Part shown: piece by piece, positions 25,408 to 33,536 of the stretch
Layout of the letters: the number at the start of each line of letters is the position of its first letter
How positions within the stretch are numbered: position 1 is the first letter of the stretch
Source: JBCBTJ01 sp039818665
GTDB taxonomy: Bacteria; Pseudomonadota; Alphaproteobacteria; Caulobacterales; Hyphomonadaceae
Direction: 5' to 3'
Length of the DNA: 52,733 nt
Assembly: GCA_039818665.1 (NCBI GenBank)
Contig: JBCBTJ010000021.1
Location: 1-52,733, forward strand
Notes under the pieces: generated by a model
Database searches by the model: none
What the model was told of the DNA's origin: nothing
Seen by the model: the letters and a program-made list of their open reading frames with translations, nothing else
Translations under genes and position numbers: made by a program

Positions 25408-25423
25408 TTGACGTCAACGTCAA
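25408..25423. promoter_or_regulatory. palindromic operator resembling LiuR (MerR family) sites
   Basis: TTGACGTCAACGTCAA has exact 7-base arms (TTGACGT / ACGTCAA) around a 2-base centre. It matches the pattern I recall for LiuR, a MerR-type regulator of branched-chain amino acid and fatty acid catabolism in proteobacteria. It lies between the divergent MFE-2-like SDR (start 25349) and the VOC gene (start 25490). The regulator gene is not in the window. Confidence 0.55.
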
Positions 25424-25489
25424 GGAAAAGCGCTTGCGCGGCGCGGGCTTCCAGTGTCTGAAAGGCCCGCAAGGCAAGGAGGAAACGCT

Positions 25490-25864
25490 ATGCTGGCTTA
25501 TGTGACCCTGGGGTCGAACAACATCGACAAATCGCTCGAGTTCTACGACGCGTTCATGCCCGAGCTCGGCGCCAAACGCCTGTTCGACAATGGCCGCCTC
25601 TATTTCTACGGCACGGGCCCCGGCGCGCCGATGCTCGCCATTGGCGGCCCCTATGACGAACAAGCCGCCTCCTGCGGCAACGGCACCATGCCGGCGCTCG
25701 CCTGCGAAGACCGCGCCATGGTCGACCGCCTCCACGCCAAAGCCCTGGAGCTTGGCGCGAGCGACGAGGGCGCGCCCGGCGAGCGCATACCGGGCGTCTT
25801 CTACGGCGCTTACTTCCGCGACCCGGACGGGAACAAATTCGCCCTCGCCAAAATGGGCGGCTAG
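25490..25864 (+). CDS. VOC-superfamily protein (glyoxalase/bleomycin-resistance fold)
   Basis: A 124-residue protein with the paired βαβββ modules of the vicinal oxygen chelate superfamily. Seen: AYVTLGSNNIDKSLEFYDAF at the first module, a glycine-rich middle, then FYGAYFRDPDGNKFALAKM at the end, where the DPDGN turn and a late metal-binding position are characteristic. It could be a glyoxalase-like isomerase, a dioxygenase or a binding protein; the ligand residues are too variable to choose. The start ATG 25490 has a perfect AAGGAGG site; a start at 25454 is less likely. It ends in an intrinsic terminator and probably shares control with the divergent SDR. Confidence 0.85.
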   Translation: MLAYVTLGSNNIDKSLEFYDAFMPELGAKRLFDNGRLYFYGTGPGAPMLAIGGPYDEQAASCGNGTMPALACEDRAMVDRLHAKALELGASDEGAPGERIPGVFYGAYFRDPDGNKFALAKMGG

Positions 25865-25867
25865 CGG

Positions 25868-26989
25868 TCAGTCCGCGTCGACTGTGATCAAGACGGGCCC
25901 GGCGACGGGCCCGTTTTTCGCGTGGCCTCGAACCTCGTACTGGCCGGGCTCCAAGATCAGCGGAATACCGGTCTCACCCGGTAGAACCAGAAGTCGGTCG
26001 TCGGGCGCGGCGACATCTGGAGCGCCGAGGCGCCGCGCGTCGAGGATCACCGGCTCGTCCAGGCCGAGAAACACCTCCGGCACTGGCGTGTCCACGCCGC
26101 CCCAGGCGCGTCGCCAGTCGGGCCGTTTGGCCGTGAAGGTGAGCGGCGGGTGGCCGAGCGCATAATCGGTCTCGCCGATCTCAACCACGCCATCGGCGCC
26201 GCGCTTGGAGCGCGTGAGAACGACCTCGCCCGTCGACGATCGGCAGGCCGTTTGACTGATGGTGAGCGGATCCAGGCCGGTCAGGTCTTTCAACCGACGC
26301 GCCATCATCTGTCCCGCCCAACCGTCCACATGTTCAAAAACATGGGCATGCCCCGCGACGACGATCAGCCGGGCGTCCGGGTCATTGTCGAGCAGACGGG
26401 CGAGGTTCGCCGCCTGCGCCGCCTCGCGGCCGTCGGGATGGTCGGCGCCTTCATAGGCGACGAGCTGAACGCCCTTCGCCTTTAGTCGCCGCACCAGCGC
26501 CGCGCCGGCTGGATCGCGCGTGTAGAAGACATCGGCCTCGCGAACGAACGCCTCGTCGCCGCGCGCCATGACGCTCTCTTCGAACGACTCATAGGCGAAA
26601 TGGGTGAAGCCGCGATCGGTGAGCGCCTCGATCAGTCCCAGCGTATCGGCCCGGTGCAGCGGCATCATATGGGCGTCGTTCAGGATCACGATCCGCGTTT
26701 TGGCGGCGGCGCCGAGAAGCATGTCCAAAGGCGCGCCGACACTCTCGCCGCAAACGCCGCCGACCCGCGTTTCAAGCATGAAGTCCCGCTCCGCCTGGAT
26801 CAGGTCTTCGCGCCCGAGAACGCCGGCGAATTGCTGGCGGTGATCGATGGTGTACGGATCGGGTTCGCCCGCCGCCAGGTAGTCCGCTGAGTCCCAAAGA
26901 AAACTGTCTAGCGTCGCCGGTGGCGCGCTTTCCCGCGCCGAAGCGGCGCTGGATAGGGTCAGCACGGCGAGCAGGGCGGCGCGTCGCAT
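25868..26989 (-). CDS. secreted ChaN/TIKI-like haem-binding or hydrolase-fold protein
   Basis: A 373-residue exported protein. Seen: a signal peptide (RRAALLAVLTLSSAASA), then RIVILNDAHMMPLHRADTL and later RLIVVAGHAHVFEHVDGW, the two histidine-bearing blocks that characterise the ChaN/EreA/TraB-like fold, and an ERDFMLETRVGG helix before the first block. ChaN binds haem as a dimer in iron uptake; relatives are esterases or proteases (TIKI). The function here is uncertain. The C-terminal third is β-rich, ending GPVLITVDAD. Convergent with the VOC gene; its C-terminal codons contain that gene's terminator. The message starts about 137 bases from the divergent nucleoside transporter gene. Confidence 0.65.
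   Translation of the reverse strand: MRRAALLAVLTLSSAASARESAPPATLDSFLWDSADYLAAGEPDPYTIDHRQQFAGVLGREDLIQAERDFMLETRVGGVCGESVGAPLDMLLGAAAKTRIVILNDAHMMPLHRADTLGLIEALTDRGFTHFAYESFEESVMARGDEAFVREADVFYTRDPAGAALVRRLKAKGVQLVAYEGADHPDGREAAQAANLARLLDNDPDARLIVVAGHAHVFEHVDGWAGQMMARRLKDLTGLDPLTISQTACRSSTGEVVLTRSKRGADGVVEIGETDYALGHPPLTFTAKRPDWRRAWGGVDTPVPEVFLGLDEPVILDARRLGAPDVAAPDDRLLVLPGETGIPLILEPGQYEVRGHAKNGPVAGPVLITVDAD
25893..25918 (+). terminator. intrinsic terminator of the VOC gene, inside the convergent gene
   Basis: A perfect 9-bp stem (25893-25901 with 25906-25914) closed by a GCGA tetraloop and followed by TTTTT (25914-25918). It lies within the C-terminal codons of the minus-strand gene ending at 25868, so the same bases encode the protein end on one strand and terminate the message on the other. 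Confidence 0.85.
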
Positions 26990-27126
26990 GGGCGGTCTCC
27001 CGTCAACCAGAAGAAATCATTCGCCTGTCCCGCCCCAGTGTCAACGCACATCGCTGCTTCTATTCCCTTGCAGAGCCCGCTAGCGTGGCGCGCTGAACCG
27101 AGGGGAAGCGGGGAGAGCGTCGACCC

Positions 27127-28443
27127 ATGACATGGGGCCCGGACAATGCGCGCGCTTTGGTCGGCATCGCCGTGATCTTCGCGATCGCCTGGGCGCTGTC
27201 GGACAATAAGCGCGCTTTCCCGTGGAAGCTCGTCCTCGGCGCGGTGGCGATGCAGTTCGCCTTCGCGCTCTTGCTCTTCGGCCTGCCGCCGGTGCGCAAC
27301 GCCTTGTTCAGCGCGAATGTCGTCGTCGACGCGCTGCAAGAAGCCACCCGGGCGGGCACCAGCTTCGTGTTCGGCTATGTCGGCGACAACACCCAGTTCC
27401 GTGAGAACGTCACTGTGGTGCCGGGCGACGCGCCGCCGCCGCTCTTCTTCTTCCAGATCCTGCCCATCGTGATCGTCGTCGCTGCGCTCTCGGCGATGCT
27501 TTGGCACTGGCGGATCCTCAGATGGATCACCAAGGGCTTCGCGGCGGTCTTCTCCCGCGCCATGGGCCTTGGCGGGGCGACCTCGCTCGCGGTCTCCGCC
27601 AATGTCTTCATGGGCATGACCGAAGCGCCGGTCCTGGTGCGGCCATACCTCCGCGGCATGACGCGGTCCGAACTTTTCATCCTCATGACCACCGGCTTCG
27701 CCACCATCGCGGGCTCGGTGCTGATCGTCTATGTCACCTTCCTCGAAGGCGTGATGAGCAACCCGCTCGCCCAGCTGCTCACCGCCTCGATCATGGCCGC
27801 GCCGGCCGCCGTGGCGCTCGCCCTCGTCATGATCCCTGAAACCGTCGCCAAGACCGATCGCGCCCACGAGCCGGACTTCGAGTATGAGAGCACCATGGAC
27901 GCCTTCTCCACGGGCGCGGCCGACGGGATGAAGATCGTCCTCAATATCGCCACCATGCTGATCGCGGCGCTCGCCATCCTTTACATTGTCAACGCCATGC
28001 TCGGCGCTTTGCCCGTGACGGTCGGCGCCGACGAGGCCGGCGAGCCGGTCCGGCTCTCCATCCAATGGCTCCTCGGTTGGCTGTTCGCCCCACTGATGTA
28101 CATGATCGGCGTGCCCTGGGCCGAAGCCCCGCTGGCCGGCTCCCTGATGGGCGTGAAGACGGTGCTCACCGAGTTCATCGCCTTCCGCGACCTCGCCAGC
28201 ATCCCGGCCGACGAAATGGACCCGCGCACCCGCATCATCACCGCTCACGCCATATGCGGCTTCGCCAATTTCGGCTCCATCGGCATCCTGATCGGCGGGC
28301 TCACCATCATCGCGCCGGAGCGCCGTGAGACCTTCCTCGCGCTCGCCTGGAAGACCCTCATCGCCGGCACGCTGGCGACCTGCCTCTCCGGCGCCGTGGT
28401 CGGCGCGCTGCCGGTGGAGCTGTTCATAGGAACCGCCGCATGA
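27127..28443 (+). CDS. concentrative nucleoside transporter (CNT/NupC family)
   Basis: A 438-residue inner-membrane symporter for nucleosides. Seen: an N-terminal helix region with FPWKLVLGAVAMQFAFALLL, SFVFGYVGDN, the core motif MGMTEAPVLVRPYLRGMTRS (substrate-binding Glu), GFATIAGSVLIVYV, and a C-terminal CGFANFGSIGILIGGL, all matching NupC/CNT proteins, where the second Glu/Asn/Ser hairpin binds sugar and base. Its stop codon overlaps the start of a TonB receptor gene (ATGA), so the two are translationally coupled and likely cooperate in uptake of nucleosides across both membranes. A GGGGAG ribosome site precedes the start. Confidence 0.92.
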   Translation: MTWGPDNARALVGIAVIFAIAWALSDNKRAFPWKLVLGAVAMQFAFALLLFGLPPVRNALFSANVVVDALQEATRAGTSFVFGYVGDNTQFRENVTVVPGDAPPPLFFFQILPIVIVVAALSAMLWHWRILRWITKGFAAVFSRAMGLGGATSLAVSANVFMGMTEAPVLVRPYLRGMTRSELFILMTTGFATIAGSVLIVYVTFLEGVMSNPLAQLLTASIMAAPAAVALALVMIPETVAKTDRAHEPDFEYESTMDAFSTGAADGMKIVLNIATMLIAALAILYIVNAMLGALPVTVGADEAGEPVRLSIQWLLGWLFAPLMYMIGVPWAEAPLAGSLMGVKTVLTEFIAFRDLASIPADEMDPRTRIITAHAICGFANFGSIGILIGGLTIIAPERRETFLALAWKTLIAGTLATCLSGAVVGALPVELFIGTAA

Positions 28444-30512
28444 CGCCTCGCAGACTGGGATGGGCCGCCGCGCTCGCCGCGCTGACGGAGCCGGCGGCCG
28501 CATGGGCGCAGGCCGCGAGCGATGCGCCGATGACCGTGATGGAGCCCGTCTTCGTCACCGATCCCGGCGGCCGGCCCCTGGTCGACACCGCCGCCGCCGT
28601 CGCCCTGATCCCTGGCGAGGACGTCGAAGCCCAAGCCGCCATCCGGATCGGCGAAGTCCTCGCCGCCGCGCCCGGCGTCTTCTTCTCCGGCCTTAATGGT
28701 CCGCGTGAGATCGCCCAGATCCGCCAGCCGCTGGCCTTCGACAATCGCACGCTTTTCCTGGAAGACGGCGTGCCGCTGCAAAGCGCGGTCTTCTTCGACC
28801 AGTCGCTGCTCGGCTCCTCTTCGGTGGCGCTCGCCTCGCCGGGCGGCCTCGAAGTGCTGCGCGGCCCAGGCACGGCGCTTTACGGGTCCGACGCGCTCTC
28901 CGGCGTCGTCCACGCCCGCTCCAAGGACCCCGCCTACGACCTCGAAGGCGGCCTGCGCCTGCGCGGCGGGGAGTTCGGCCTGTTCGACGCCCAGGGTGAA
29001 CTCGCCGGCCCCATCGGAGAAACCCAAGCCTTCCGCGTGACACTGGCGGCCGCGGGCGAAGACGGCTTCCGCGAAGAGACGGCCTTCCACCGCGTCCAAG
29101 GCATCGCCCGCCACGAGCTCCAGCTTGATCGCTTCGCCGCCAAGACAGGCGTCTACTTCACCAGCTACGAGACGGAGAGCGCCACCGCGATCCCCTTCGC
29201 CGACTTCGAGGCCGGCTCAAACGCCTCCGGCCTCAACCCCGCCGTCGACCCGGAGGAGGCCGTCGAAGAGGGCGAATATCTACGCGTTCAATCCGCGCTG
29301 TCGTTCCAAGCGACGGACCAGCTCACTCTGGAAGCGACGCCCTACTATCGCCGCCAGGAGCTCGGCGCGACGCTCACTTTCCAGCCCGCCACCACGCCGC
29401 GTGAAGAGGCCCTCGTCACCACCGTTGGCCTGCTGCCCCGCGCCCGGTTCGAGCAGGAGAACGCCGTGACCACGCTCGGCGTCGATCTCGAATTCACCGA
29501 TCTCGACCTCTTGCTGTTCCAGTCCCGCCCCGACGCGGTGGTCTTCGGCAGCCTGTTCACGCAGGGGCCCCAGTTCGACTACGCCGTCGATTTCCGAGCC
29601 ATCAGCCCGTATCTCCAGCATGAGCGCGCCTTTGGCGACGTCACGCTGACGCTGGGCCTCCGCTATGACGATCTCCGCTACGACTTCGACAACAGTCTTC
29701 CCGAAATCTCGGGCGACGCGCGCCTCCAGGTCGAAGACCGGGTCGACGTGTTCGACGCCTTCAGCCCCAAAGCCGCGCTCCTCTGGGACGTGGATGGGAC
29801 CCACAGCCTCTTCGCCCGCTACGCCCGCGGCTTCCGCGTGCCCCGCGCCTCGGAGCTTTATGAGCTGGAAGAGGGGCAAGCCGAGTTCACCCTGGAGCCG
29901 GAGCGCCTCGACAGCGGCGAACTCGGCTGGCGCGGCGCCTGGGACCGCGTCGCGGCTGAGATCGTCGGCTATTGGCAGGTCAGCCGCGACGGCGTCATCA
30001 CCGACGTGCAGACCGCCGCCGGCCCGATCTCCGTCAACGCCGGCTCCTCGCGCTTCGCGGGCGTCGAGGCCTCGCTCTCGGCCGATCTCGGGCATGGCGT
30101 CGAAGCCGAGGCCGTCTTCGCGTTCCAGGATTTCCGCTTCCGCCAGCGCGCCGCCGACGGGCCGGACCCGTTCGACGGCAACCGCATCGCCGAAGCCCCC
30201 CGCACGCTCGGCAATCTTATCCTCCGCTGGACGCCGGACTTTTTTGAGGACGCCACCGGCACGCTCCGCCTCCGCCATATCGGCGCCTGGCCGCTCAACG
30301 ACGCCAACACGCTCTTCACCGACGACGAGTTCATCCTCACCCTGCAAGGCGAATGGCGCGTCACCGACGCCGTCACCGCCGAGCTCCGCCTGGAAAACGT
30401 CACTGACGAAATCTACGCCGTCTTCGCCGACGCGCCGGTCTTCGCGCCAGCGGGCCGCGCCCGCATCGGCCAACCGCGCACCCTCAGCGGCGGGGTGAGG
30501 GTGGCGTTTTAA
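28440..30512 (+). CDS. TonB-dependent receptor coupled to a nucleoside transporter
   Basis: A 690-residue outer-membrane receptor. Seen: a signal peptide (cleavage after AAAWA, residue 23), a plug domain with GEVLAAAPGVFFSGL, LEVLRGPGTALYGSDALSG, then barrel strands rich in aromatic residues and a final SGGVRVAF. It is smaller than the receptor at 3928 and belongs to the BtuB/FepA-sized group. It overlaps the CNT gene by four bases, so the natural inference is a nucleoside or nucleotide-derived ligand. No periplasmic binding protein is present. The gene is followed by a GC-rich palindromic repeat. Confidence 0.9.
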   Translation: MTPRRLGWAAALAALTEPAAAWAQAASDAPMTVMEPVFVTDPGGRPLVDTAAAVALIPGEDVEAQAAIRIGEVLAAAPGVFFSGLNGPREIAQIRQPLAFDNRTLFLEDGVPLQSAVFFDQSLLGSSSVALASPGGLEVLRGPGTALYGSDALSGVVHARSKDPAYDLEGGLRLRGGEFGLFDAQGELAGPIGETQAFRVTLAAAGEDGFREETAFHRVQGIARHELQLDRFAAKTGVYFTSYETESATAIPFADFEAGSNASGLNPAVDPEEAVEEGEYLRVQSALSFQATDQLTLEATPYYRRQELGATLTFQPATTPREEALVTTVGLLPRARFEQENAVTTLGVDLEFTDLDLLLFQSRPDAVVFGSLFTQGPQFDYAVDFRAISPYLQHERAFGDVTLTLGLRYDDLRYDFDNSLPEISGDARLQVEDRVDVFDAFSPKAALLWDVDGTHSLFARYARGFRVPRASELYELEEGQAEFTLEPERLDSGELGWRGAWDRVAAEIVGYWQVSRDGVITDVQTAAGPISVNAGSSRFAGVEASLSADLGHGVEAEAVFAFQDFRFRQRAADGPDPFDGNRIAEAPRTLGNLILRWTPDFFEDATGTLRLRHIGAWPLNDANTLFTDDEFILTLQGEWRVTDAVTAELRLENVTDEIYAVFADAPVFAPAGRARIGQPRTLSGGVRVAF

Positions 30513-30514
30513 AG

Positions 30515-30535
30515 GTAGGGCGGGCCTCGGCCCGC
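30515..30535 (+). repeat. palindromic repeat copy 1, upstream of ydeI-like gene stop
   Basis: GTAGGGCGGGCCTCGGCCCG plus C: a GCGGGCC/GGCCCGC hairpin with a CT(C)-type centre. A near-identical copy in the same orientation lies at 31222-31243. It resembles REP-like extragenic elements, and the two copies bracket the YdeI-like gene. Confidence 0.6.
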
Positions 30536-30558
30536 AGAACTGTCGGCCTTCACCACCC

Positions 30559-31179
30559 CTACCGCTCCGTCGCGCCCTTCCCAGCGATGATTCTCCCGCG
30601 AGCCTTCTCGATCCGCGCCATGCGCGTTTCTGATTTCTTCGCGCCGTTTAGGAGGATCACATAGCTCCTTTGGCGTCCCGGCGTCAGAGCGTGGAACGCT
30701 TCGGCGAGTTCCGGGTCGGCGTCCAACGCGTCCACGAGTTCCTCCGGCAGGTCGAGCGCGCGCGTGTCTTTGGGCGCTTTGATCCCGGCCTCGGCATAGG
30801 CCATCGCCTCTTTCAAATAGGCCCGGATGGCCGGCGCCAAGGCCGCGACCGCGCCATTGTCGGTGAAGCGGATCATGTCGGGGTGCTGCGTGTTCGGCCC
30901 TTGTTTAACGAGGAGGTTTTCTGGGTCCTTCATGAGCGCGGCGTGGAAGAAGCTGAGCCGGAAATCACCGCGATGGGCGCCGAGGATCGCGACGTTCCGG
31001 CCCGCATGCGCATAGCAGGGATGGGCCCATTTCAACGTCTCTTCGAGGCCGGCGTCCCGGCAGATCCGGCGCAAGTCGGCGAGCCCGCGCGCCCACGGAC
31101 GGGTCGAGCAATCAGGCGTGGCGAACCGGTCGCACCGCCCGCAGCCTTTCGAGAAATAGTCTTCGATCTCGGTGATCAT
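30559..31179 (-). CDS. YdeI/OmdA family protein (DUF1801 plus OmdA)
   Basis: A 206-residue protein of the YdeI group. Seen: an N-terminal DUF1801-type module (TLKWAHPCYAHAGRNVAILG, FRLSFFHAALMKDPENLL) and a C-terminal OmdA module (LTPGRQRSYVILLNGAKKSE, RMARIEKARGRIIAGKG), in the usual order. E. coli YdeI/YcgF-type members are linked to hydrogen peroxide resistance and outer-membrane protein regulation, with unclear mechanism. It stands alone between two copies of a palindromic repeat and convergent with the TonB receptor gene. Confidence 0.85.
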   Translation of the reverse strand: MITEIEDYFSKGCGRCDRFATPDCSTRPWARGLADLRRICRDAGLEETLKWAHPCYAHAGRNVAILGAHRGDFRLSFFHAALMKDPENLLVKQGPNTQHPDMIRFTDNGAVAALAPAIRAYLKEAMAYAEAGIKAPKDTRALDLPEELVDALDADPELAEAFHALTPGRQRSYVILLNGAKKSETRMARIEKARGRIIAGKGATER

Positions 31180-31221
31180 GGCGGCGTTTTATAGCATGAA
31201 CCTGCCGATCTTACGGTCCCC

Positions 31222-31243
31222 GTAGGGCGGGCCTTGGCCCGCC
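31222..31243 (+). repeat. palindromic repeat copy 2
   Basis: The second copy of the GTAGGGCGGGCCTTGGCCCG element (continuing CC), one base different in the centre and longer by one base than the copy at 30515-30535. It lies 42 bases upstream of the start of the YdeI-like gene and 21 bases past the stop of the xthA gene. Confidence 0.6.
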
Positions 31244-31264
31244 GGTATCGCTCAAGCAAAAAAC

Positions 31265-32044
31265 TTAATCCGAAAACACGCCGATCACCGGCACATGGTC
31301 GGACGGCTTCTCCAGCTCTCGGGCTTTCCGATAGATCTCGACGCCCTCCAGCCGGTCGGCGGCGAGGGGGGAGCAGAGGAGGTGGTCGATGCGGATGCCG
31401 TGATCCTTCGGGAAGGCGCCGCCTTGATAGTCCCAGAAGGAGTATTGATGCGCGCGGCCGTCATGAATCTCGAAAGCCTCGGTGAGGCCGAGATGGAGCA
31501 GCCGGCGAAACGCCGCCCGGCTCGTCGGCAGCGCCAGGGCGTCGTCGGCCCAGAGCGGCGCGTCCCAACAATCCTCGTCGCGCGGGATGATGTTGTAGTC
31601 GCCGCCGAGTACGAAGGGCTCTTCTGCTGCGAGCAGGTCCTTCGCCCGCGTCTCCAACCGCGCCATCCAGCCGAGCTTGTAGTCATACTTCTCGCCCGGC
31701 GCCGGATTCCCGTTTGGCAGGTAGAGCCCGCCCACCCGGATCGGGTTCTCCGACATGACGGTCGCTTCGACGTAGCGCGCTTGATCATCCTCCGGATCGC
31801 CCGGCAAGCCGGTCTCGATGTCTTCAAGCGGCAGCTTCGAGAGAAGGGCGACGCCATTATAGGATTTTTGGCCGTGCACGGCGCACTGATAGCCCAGCTC
31901 TTCAATCTCCAAATACGGAAACGCGTCGGTCTCGCATTTGATCTCCTGCAGACAGACCACGTCGCAATCCACCGCCTTCAGCACCTCCAGCACGGTGGGA
32001 AGGCGCGCCTTGATCGAATTCACATTCCACGTCGCGATTTTCAT
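31265..32044 (-). CDS. xthA: exodeoxyribonuclease III (AP endonuclease)
   Basis: A 259-residue Mg-dependent AP endonuclease and 3'-exonuclease for base excision repair. Seen: MKIATWNVNSIKARL, the metal-binding LQEIKCE (Glu), NGVALLSK, GGLYLPNGN, VLGGDYNIIPRDED (catalytic Asp/Asn), and the ending GIRIDHLLCS ... PSDHVPVI with the catalytic His. Length and motif order are those of XthA. The frame is open from 32080 but the protein starts at the ATG at 32044, as the domain begins there. In relatives xthA often stands by erpA and dgt; here those are about 2.5 kb away. Confidence 0.93.
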   Translation of the reverse strand: MKIATWNVNSIKARLPTVLEVLKAVDCDVVCLQEIKCETDAFPYLEIEELGYQCAVHGQKSYNGVALLSKLPLEDIETGLPGDPEDDQARYVEATVMSENPIRVGGLYLPNGNPAPGEKYDYKLGWMARLETRAKDLLAAEEPFVLGGDYNIIPRDEDCWDAPLWADDALALPTSRAAFRRLLHLGLTEAFEIHDGRAHQYSFWDYQGGAFPKDHGIRIDHLLCSPLAADRLEGVEIYRKARELEKPSDHVPVIGVFSD

Positions 32045-32090
32045 GGAGCCGGTCATAAGCCGCCCCGGCGCGTTCGTCACGCCAGGCGGC

Positions 32091-32699
32091 CTACGCGGCG
32101 GACGGGGCGAAGCGAAACCTGTGCACGAGGTCGAAGCGTCGGAGGACGTCGTCCTCCTGCGCGCCCCATCCCATATTGTGGATCACCTTGCGCGCGCCGG
32201 AACGGCCGAACCGATCGGAGACAATCGCAATGTGCGGCAGGCCGTCGATCCTCATGGTCGCAAGATCCCCCGGCAGCCAGCCGGAGCGATAGCGCGGCAA
32301 GGGCCGCCGCGCGCCTTGGCGGGTGAGAAAGGTCTCAAGGTTCGGCACGCGGCGATGGTCGATGTTCCGATCCGGGCGGGAGAGGCCCCAAATCTCCGGA
32401 TAGGCGCCGAACGCGCGCTCCATATCCTCGTGGACGGCCTTTTGGAGGTCGACGTCGAACGCGTCGCGAAACGCGCGCACAATCACATCGGTGCAAACGC
32501 CGCGGTCGGCAGGCACGTCGCCCCTGGGATAGTCGAGGCGGACATAGGCGGGGTCGTAATAGCGGGTCACGCCGATTTGCCGCCGCGCCGCTGCGATCAA
32601 GGTATTGGACCAATGGCCGGCCGGCGATGAGGCGAAAGCCCGAAACGAAACAGGCAACGCGGCGATTCCGGCGAGAGCTTGGCGGCGTGTTGGCGTCAT
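32091..32699 (-). CDS. DUF1287 family secreted protein
   Basis: A 202-residue exported protein of the DUF1287 family (NlpC/P60-like fold). Seen: an RRQALAGIAALPVSFRAFAS leader with a twin-arginine-like pair, a RQIGVTRYYDPAYVRLDYPR segment, the family core GVCTDVIVRAFRDAFDVDL with its Cys, and NIDHRRVPNLETFL, IDGLPHIAIVSD, VIHNMGWG with candidate His and Asn/Asp partners. The Cys-His layout suggests a periplasmic cysteine peptidase or amidase acting on cell wall, unproven. Starts at ATG 32699 rather than a TTG six bases upstream. Confidence 0.85.
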   Translation of the reverse strand: MTPTRRQALAGIAALPVSFRAFASSPAGHWSNTLIAAARRQIGVTRYYDPAYVRLDYPRGDVPADRGVCTDVIVRAFRDAFDVDLQKAVHEDMERAFGAYPEIWGLSRPDRNIDHRRVPNLETFLTRQGARRPLPRYRSGWLPGDLATMRIDGLPHIAIVSDRFGRSGARKVIHNMGWGAQEDDVLRRFDLVHRFRFAPSAA

Positions 32700-32742
32700 G
32701 AACAATAAGGCTTGTGCGCCGGTGTGGCCGCAATAGGGCGGG

Positions 32743-33414
32743 CTAGAAGCCTTTCAGCGTCGCGAACTCGTCCACCTCGGCGCGTTCGCTGTAGAGCGTG
32801 TTCACCGGCGCGGCCTTGTCGGGCACGCCGACGGCCATGCCGCAATAGACCATCTCGGTCTCTGCGAGATCGAAGTGCTGCTTGAGCGAAGGCCGCAGGA
32901 TCCCCCAGCATTCCTGCATGCAGGTGGCCCAGCCGCGCTCTTCGGCGAGCAGGGCGAGCGTCTGCATGAACATGCCGGTATGAGCCCATTGCCCGTGGCC
33001 CATCCGCTCGTCGATCACGAAGAACACCGCGACTGGCGCGCCGAAGAAACGGAAATTGTTAGAGAACCAGGCCAGCCGGCCGGCTTTGTCTTCGCGCGGA
33101 ATGCCAAGCGCTTCATAGAGCATGTGACCAACCCGCCGGCGGCGCGCTTCATGGGGCTCCCAAAGGTCCTTCGGATAGATCGGCCGGTCGGTCGGCTCTC
33201 CCATCGGGCTCTGCGAAAGCACATCCGCGCCCAGCTTGATCACCGCGTCCTTCGCCTCGCCCGAAACGACGATCACGCGCCAGGGCTGAACATTGCCGCC
33301 GGACGGCGCGCGCTGCGCGTCGGCGAGCCACTGGCGGACCTCCGCCTCCGGCAAGGGCGTCTCCAAGAAGGCGCGCGTGGAAATGCGCTGTTTGACGGCC
33401 TGGCTGACATCCAT
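32743..33414 (-). CDS. nitroreductase family protein
   Basis: A 223-residue FMN-dependent nitroreductase/oxidoreductase. Seen: ISTRAFLETPLPEAEVRQWL, the FMN-binding RAPSGGNVQPWRVIVVSG, MLYEALGIPRED, MGHGQWAHTGMFMQTLALLA and a cysteine-containing WATCMQECWGIL, the pattern of the NADH oxidase/nitroreductase fold. Physiological substrates are unknown; members reduce quinones, nitroaromatics or flavins. The start is ATG 33414, preceded by GGGAGGAC, not the in-frame codon at 33447. It is divergent from an SDR gene across 122 bases. Confidence 0.9.
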   Translation of the reverse strand: MDVSQAVKQRISTRAFLETPLPEAEVRQWLADAQRAPSGGNVQPWRVIVVSGEAKDAVIKLGADVLSQSPMGEPTDRPIYPKDLWEPHEARRRRVGHMLYEALGIPREDKAGRLAWFSNNFRFFGAPVAVFFVIDERMGHGQWAHTGMFMQTLALLAEERGWATCMQECWGILRPSLKQHFDLAETEMVYCGMAVGVPDKAAPVNTLYSERAEVDEFATLKGF

Positions 33415-33536
33415 GCTCACAGTCCTCCCGAATCTATCGCTCGCCATAGCCGGGCGACGCGAGGGAAGGGAAGGCCCGGCCTTGGCGCGCGCCGCCGGAC
33501 GCGCGATCCTGTCTGCAACAAGAACGGGAGGACGGC

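Noticed and set aside
26959..28503. Long antisense open frame opposite the nucleoside transporter gene, like others at 1319-2416 and 48206-49738
   Set aside because: Such frames are produced by high GC content. Their translations are low-complexity, rich in Arg, Gly, His and Asp, and have no domain, while the opposite strand encodes a clear protein family.
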